DNA from: Candidatus Dormiibacterota bacterium
Lineage (GTDB): Bacteria; Chloroflexota; Dormibacteria; Aeolococcales; Aeolococcaceae
NCBI GenBank assembly: GCA_027451645.1
Contig: DAIDIX010000072.1
Span: forward strand, 1 to 8,052
Length of the DNA: 8,052 nucleotides
Direction of reading: 5' to 3'
Part shown: positions 5,531 to 8,052 of the stretch, one piece after another
Layout of the letters: each line of letters begins with the position of its first letter
Numbering within the stretch: the stretch's first letter is position 1
Position numbers and translations under genes: made by a program
The notes under the pieces: model-generated
The model's database searches: none
What the model was told of the DNA's origin: nothing
The model's input: only the letters and a program-made list of their open reading frames with translations

Positions 5531-6622
5531 ATGCGTACTGTTTCCAGTACCAGTCGGTTCAATGCAACTCGACTTGCCAGAAGAGGAACACTGCTGTTCC
5601 AGAGTGTGATGGGATTCGCACTTACTGGGCTCCTCGTACTCGGATGTGCTGGTGTCGTATCCGCAGGCAGTGGAGGAAACAACAACAGTGGTGACGTATG
5701 GCTGGATGGTGTCTCCGGCATGACAGATCCAGGGCATGAGCATGACCCGCATCTGGGATGCCCGCCAATCATCTATCTCTATGGCAGCAAGCTTGCTGAC
5801 TCGTCAGGCTATTTCATCATTGATGGCTGGAACGGAACGGGGTCTGGCACAGGTGACATCAAGACTCTCACTGGCAACTTTGCCAGCGACAATGCTGCAG
5901 CTCCGGGATACCATCAGGATCAGGCGTGGCCAGGAACAAAAGCAGCTCCTTCTGAGGCAGCGTGGACAGTCACGAAAGGAACGGATGTCATCGCACAGAT
6001 CGACACTCTAGTTCTCGTAACGCATGCCCTTGCAAATGGTGATGTGCCAAATGCCATACAGGGTCTCCATTTCAAGCTCCAGTACAGCATGGATCCCCAG
6101 AAGCACAAGACATTCTGGGTTGACTGCAATCTAGTTGTTCCAACACCAACACCTACACCTACACCTACACCAACACCAACTCCAACACCCACGCCTACAC
6201 CAACACCAACACCAACACCAACACCAACACCAACACCTACACCAACGCCAACACCAACGCCAACACCAACACCAACACCAACACCAACACCAACGCCTAC
6301 GCCTACACCTACACCAACGCCTACACCAACGCCTACACCTACACCAACTTCAACACCAACGCCTACGCCTACACCAACGTCTACACCAACACCAACGCCT
6401 ACTGGCACTCCTCTGCCGACTTTCACACCTGCACCCTCGCCGACAGGTGGTGTGCTCGGCATCTCGACTGGCGGTAATCCGGCTCCTGGAGATCCAGCAT
6501 CTGGCGAAGTACTGGGAGCTTCAGTTCCTGCAACGGGACTGGGCATGGGAATATTCATTGCAATCGCACTTATCCTCAGTGGCCTGATGCTGACAAAGAC
6601 TACTGGATGGAAGAAGAAGTAG
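5531..6622 (+). CDS. Secreted Pro-Thr-stalk surface protein with sortase-like VPATG signal
   Basis: 363 residues from ATG 5531. Order: basic N-region and hydrophobic core (about 15-45) with likely cleavage after VVSA45; a globular domain 46-203; a stalk of 44 dipeptides (42 PT, 2 ST) at 204-291; a Gly/Pro linker; then VPATG (332-336), a hydrophobic helix (337-354) and a TTGWKKK end, matching the layout of a cell-wall sorting signal with Val in place of Leu. The domain has GHEHDPHLGC (68-77) near its start and QGLHFKLQ...KHKTFWVDC (177-199) at its end; C77 and C199 could pair. From memory, unnamed surface domains of Actinobacteria and Chloroflexota have similar PHxGC and KHKxFWV ends; not verified. 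A TTG at 5489 would add 14 residues but puts a non-signal-like extension ahead of the signal peptide. The upstream SD is poor (a G run, 5520-5526). C39 in VLGC gives a marginal lipobox. Function unknown; adhesion or envelope role is inferred. Confidence 0.85.
   Translation: MRTVSSTSRFNATRLARRGTLLFQSVMGFALTGLLVLGCAGVVSAGSGGNNNSGDVWLDGVSGMTDPGHEHDPHLGCPPIIYLYGSKLADSSGYFIIDGWNGTGSGTGDIKTLTGNFASDNAAAPGYHQDQAWPGTKAAPSEAAWTVTKGTDVIAQIDTLVLVTHALANGDVPNAIQGLHFKLQYSMDPQKHKTFWVDCNLVVPTPTPTPTPTPTPTPTPTPTPTPTPTPTPTPTPTPTPTPTPTPTPTPTPTPTPTPTPTPTPTPTPTPTPTSTPTPTPTPTSTPTPTPTGTPLPTFTPAPSPTGGVLGISTGGNPAPGDPASGEVLGASVPATGLGMGIFIAIALILSGLMLTKTTGWKKK
6140..6403 (+). repeat. Hexanucleotide (CCN ACN) repeat encoding the Pro-Thr stalk
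   Basis: 264 bp, 44 units of six bases, of which 42 encode PT and two (near 6350 and 6380) encode ST. Units vary only at third codon positions (CCA/CCT/CCC, ACA/ACG/ACT). The strand is almost devoid of G except at wobble positions. Unit gain or loss keeps the frame, so stalk length can vary without inactivating the gene. The repeat also keeps the other frames open, which creates spurious reading frames on both strands. Confidence 0.95.
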
Positions 6623-6643
6623 CCCTAGTCATTTTGTGAATAC

Positions 6644-6676
6644 AAGGGAGGTTCCACTTTGGGGCCTCCCTTTTTT
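6644..6676 (+). terminator. Rho-independent terminator after the surface-protein gene
   Basis: The stem AAGGGAGGTTCC (6644-6655) pairs with GGGGCCTCCCTT (6661-6672) over 12 bp with two G-U pairs, has a 5-nt loop ACTTT, and runs into TTTTTT (6671-6676). It lies 22 nt after the stop codon. It has no T run on the minus strand, so it acts in the + direction only and separates the surface gene from the ribosomal operon. Confidence 0.93.
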
Positions 6677-6727
6677 CATGTGGCATGGGACTGGTCGAGC
6701 GTGCCAGAACCCTTGCAGCAAGTCGAT

Positions 6728-6757
6728 TTGCTCTTTGGCTGGGCAATTCAATATAAT
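6728..6757 (+). promoter_or_regulatory. Candidate promoter for rpmJ-rpsM-rpsK-rpsD
   Basis: A perfect TATAAT (6752-6757) with TTGCTC (6728-6733) 18 bp upstream. It lies after the terminator of the previous gene and before rpmJ. Transcription would start near 6764, giving a leader of about 110 nt. A dedicated promoter is needed here because the island and terminator cut these genes off from map. Confidence 0.65.
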
Positions 6758-6795
6758 TGGTAGCACTGCATCCGAACGGGGGTGTGAGGATGTGA

Positions 6796-6817
6796 GGCTG
6801 CGGAACTTCCGCAAGCC
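6796..6817 (+). promoter_or_regulatory. Leader hairpin upstream of rpmJ
   Basis: GGC-TGCGG (6796-6803), loop AACTT, CCGCA (6809-6813), bulged A (6814), GCC (6815-6817): an 8-bp stem with one bulge inside the proposed leader, 57 nt before the rpmJ ATG. There is no U run, so it is not an intrinsic terminator. A ribosomal-protein autoregulatory site (S4 is the usual regulator of alpha-type operons) is possible but unproven. Confidence 0.4.
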
Positions 6818-6874
6818 GTGTCCATGTGTGAATTTGATATGGTGAATCGTGAACACCTTGAGGAAGGCACAATC

Positions 6875-6988
6875 ATGAAAGTTCGAGCATCAGTCAAGCA
6901 GATGTGTGAACGATGCAAAGTCATTCGTCGCCACGGCGTAGTCCGTGTCATCTGCACAAATCCAAAGCACAAGCAGCGGCAAGGTTAA
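6875..6988 (+). CDS. rpmJ: 50S ribosomal protein L36
   Basis: 37 residues, the usual length. The sequence MKVRASVKQMCERCKVIRR with C11, C14, C27 and H32 is the zinc-ribbon (C+) form of L36, ending NPKHKQRQG. It is the smallest large-subunit protein and helps shape 23S rRNA. AGGAAGG (6861-6867) 7 nt upstream is a strong ribosome binding site. It is the first gene of the second ribosomal block, 12 nt before rpsM. Its usual upstream partner infA is missing. Confidence 0.98.
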   Translation: MKVRASVKQMCERCKVIRRHGVVRVICTNPKHKQRQG

Positions 6989-7000
6989 GAGGAAGGACGA

Positions 7001-7378
7001 GTGGCACGTATCGCTGGTGTTGATATTCCGCGCGACAAGCATATTGTCGTGTCGTTGACATATATATACGGTATTGGACAGACGACAGCCAAGCACATTC
7101 TTGAGCGTGCACGTCTTGATGAGGATACACGCACAGGCGATCTGACAGACCAGCAGGTTGCCCAGCTTCGGGATATCATCTCGAAGGAGCTTGAGGGACG
7201 TGTTGAGGGAGATCTGCGACGACAGGTTGCAATGAACATCAAGCGTCTCATGGATATTGGTTCATACCGGGGCATTCGGCACCGTCGTGGACTTCCTGTC
7301 CGTGGTCAGCGTACACGAACGAATGCTCGAACTCGTCGTGGACCCCGTCGCACTGTCAGTGCAAAGAAGAAGAAGTAG
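7001..7378 (+). CDS. rpsM: 30S ribosomal protein S13
   Basis: 125 residues. MARIAGVDIPRDKHIVVSLTYIYGIG (1-26) is the conserved N-terminus; the helix-two-turn-helix part spans about 27-82; and GSYRGIRHRRGLPVRGQRTRTNARTRRG (87-114) is the rRNA/tRNA contact region, followed by a basic tail ending in four lysines. S13 sits in the 30S head and contacts the P-site tRNA and the 50S bridge. The start is GTG, preceded by AGGAAGG. It lies 12 nt after rpmJ and 14 nt before rpsK. Confidence 0.98.
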   Translation: MARIAGVDIPRDKHIVVSLTYIYGIGQTTAKHILERARLDEDTRTGDLTDQQVAQLRDIISKELEGRVEGDLRRQVAMNIKRLMDIGSYRGIRHRRGLPVRGQRTRTNARTRRGPRRTVSAKKKK

Positions 7379-7392
7379 GGTAAGGGAAGGAC

Positions 7393-7785
7393 ATGGCAAA
7401 GAAGAAGGTCGTACGTACACGTCGTCGCGAGAAGAAAAATATTGTCATTGGACAGGCACATATTCTCGCTACGTTCAACAATACGATTGTCAGCCTCACC
7501 GACCCGCAGGGCGCTGTACTCGCATGGAGTTCAGCTGGGGCTCAGGGTTTCAAGGGCTCCCGCAAGGGAACTCCATTTGCAGCCCAGGTGGCAGCAGAGA
7601 ATGCTGCGAAGCGTGCAATGGAGCACGGACTCAAGAGCATTGAGGTATTTGTGAAGGGACCAGGCGCAGGACGGGAGGCAGCCATCCGCAGCCTGCAGTC
7701 CACGGGGCTTGATGTAACAGCAATAACTGATATGACACCCATTCCACACAATGGGTGCCGGCCGCCAAAGCGGCGTCGTGTGTAG
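7393..7785 (+). CDS. rpsK: 30S ribosomal protein S11
   Basis: 130 residues, normal length. A basic N-terminal tail (1-16) precedes NIVIGQAHILATFNNTIVSLTD (16-37), SSAGAQGFKGSRKGTPFAAQ (46-65), and the invariant C-terminus TPIPHNGCRPPKRRRV (115-130). S11 forms part of the 30S platform with S6/S18 and lines the mRNA exit channel. AGGGA (7383-7387) is 5 nt from the ATG. The gene lies between rpsM and rpsD in the standard alpha-operon order. Confidence 0.98.
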   Translation: MAKKKVVRTRRREKKNIVIGQAHILATFNNTIVSLTDPQGAVLAWSSAGAQGFKGSRKGTPFAAQVAAENAAKRAMEHGLKSIEVFVKGPGAGREAAIRSLQSTGLDVTAITDMTPIPHNGCRPPKRRRV

Positions 7786-7808
7786 CACAAGAGGAGTAGG
7801 GAAGGACA

Positions 7809-8052
7809 ATGGCGAGAGAAACAGGACCCGTATGTCGGTTGTGTCGGCGTGAAGGGACGAAGCTATTTCTGAAGGGCACGAAGTGCTACAGCAGCTGCGT
7901 CCTGGAAAAGAGGAACGGCACTCCTCCTGGACAGCACACAACACCATCCCGCAGAAAGGTGAGTGACTACGGCATCCAGCTTCGGGCAAAGCAGCGTGCT
8001 CGCCGTCTGTATGGTGTTCTCGAGCGCCAGTTCCGCATCTACATTGACAGGG
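7809..8052 (+). CDS. rpsD: 30S ribosomal protein S4, N-terminal part (runs off right edge)
   Basis: The first 81 codons. MARETGPVCRLCRREG (1-16), LFLKG (19-23) and PPGQH (39-43) are the S4 N-terminal domain, followed by SDYGIQLRAKQRARRLYGVLERQFR (52-76) leading into the rRNA-binding core. S4 is a primary 16S-binding assembly protein. Four cysteines (C9, C12, C26, C30) mark the zinc-binding (C+) form, but the second pair is C-x3-C instead of the C-x4-C I know from relatives such as Thermus. GGGAAGGAC precedes the ATG. The gene lies 23 nt after rpsK. The C-terminal S4 domain is outside the window, and rpoA would be expected further on. Confidence 0.96.
   Translation, partial: MARETGPVCRLCRREGTKLFLKGTKCYSSCVLEKRNGTPPGQHTTPSRRKVSDYGIQLRAKQRARRLYGVLERQFRIYIDR

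Noticed and set aside
6140..6403. CRISPR-like array
   Set aside because: The six-base units are contiguous without spacers and are coding in frame.
5920..6558. Long minus-strand frame encoding a Val-Gly repeat protein
   Set aside because: It is the antisense of the Pro-Thr hexanucleotide repeat, which keeps several frames open. It has no ribosome binding site or signal of its own.
6135..6587. Plus-strand frame rich in His-Gln-Leu repeats
   Set aside because: Out-of-frame shadow of the same repeat, with a start inside the surface-protein gene.
6623..6874. A short infA gene hidden between the surface protein and rpmJ
   Set aside because: No frame in this stretch resembles the S1-like OB fold of IF-1; it holds a terminator, a promoter and a leader.

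Overview
The window is a stretch of a bacterial ribosomal-protein superoperon (spc to alpha operon region) interrupted by a block of cell-surface genes. It starts inside the 3' end of rplO (L15) and continues on the + strand with secY, adk and map. A roughly 3.7 kb surface-gene island follows. The + strand ribosomal genes then resume with rpmJ (L36), rpsM (S13), rpsK (S11) and the first 81 codons of rpsD (S4), which runs off the end. In the common bacterial order infA lies between map and rpmJ; no infA-like reading frame is present here.

The island has two arms that diverge from a 249-bp intergenic region (5282-5530). The minus-strand arm is a compact three-gene unit of Tad/Flp-pilus type pseudopilin-like proteins: a TadG-like protein with a glycine/serine/threonine-rich, beta-rich extension, then two tandem TadE-like proteins. 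Both junctions are ATGA stop/start overlaps, taking the ATG at 3983 for the first TadE. The arm converges on map. The + strand arm is a single gene for a secreted surface protein: signal peptide, an unassigned globular domain with a GHEHDPHLGC motif, a 44-dipeptide Pro-Thr stalk, and a C-terminal VPATG-TM-KKK sequence that looks like a sortase sorting signal. It ends in a strong intrinsic terminator. A new promoter and a short leader then drive the second half of the ribosomal cluster.

Organism: the ribosomal proteins are bacterial and of the zinc-binding (C+) type in L36 and S4, adenylate kinase is the short-LID form, base composition looks moderate, and long PTPTPT stalks combined with TadE/TadG genes and a sortase-like tail suggest a monoderm-type envelope. 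I infer Chloroflexota (possibly Ktedonobacteria-like) or a related lineage. This rests on family resemblance only and is moderate to low confidence.

The housekeeping genes form one functional set: ribosomal subunits, the SecY translocon, nucleotide balance and N-terminal methionine removal. The island products would all be SecY-dependent exported or membrane proteins, probably displayed on the cell surface. The most unusual regions are the break in the ribosomal operon with infA missing, and the divergent control region, which is packed with inverted repeats.
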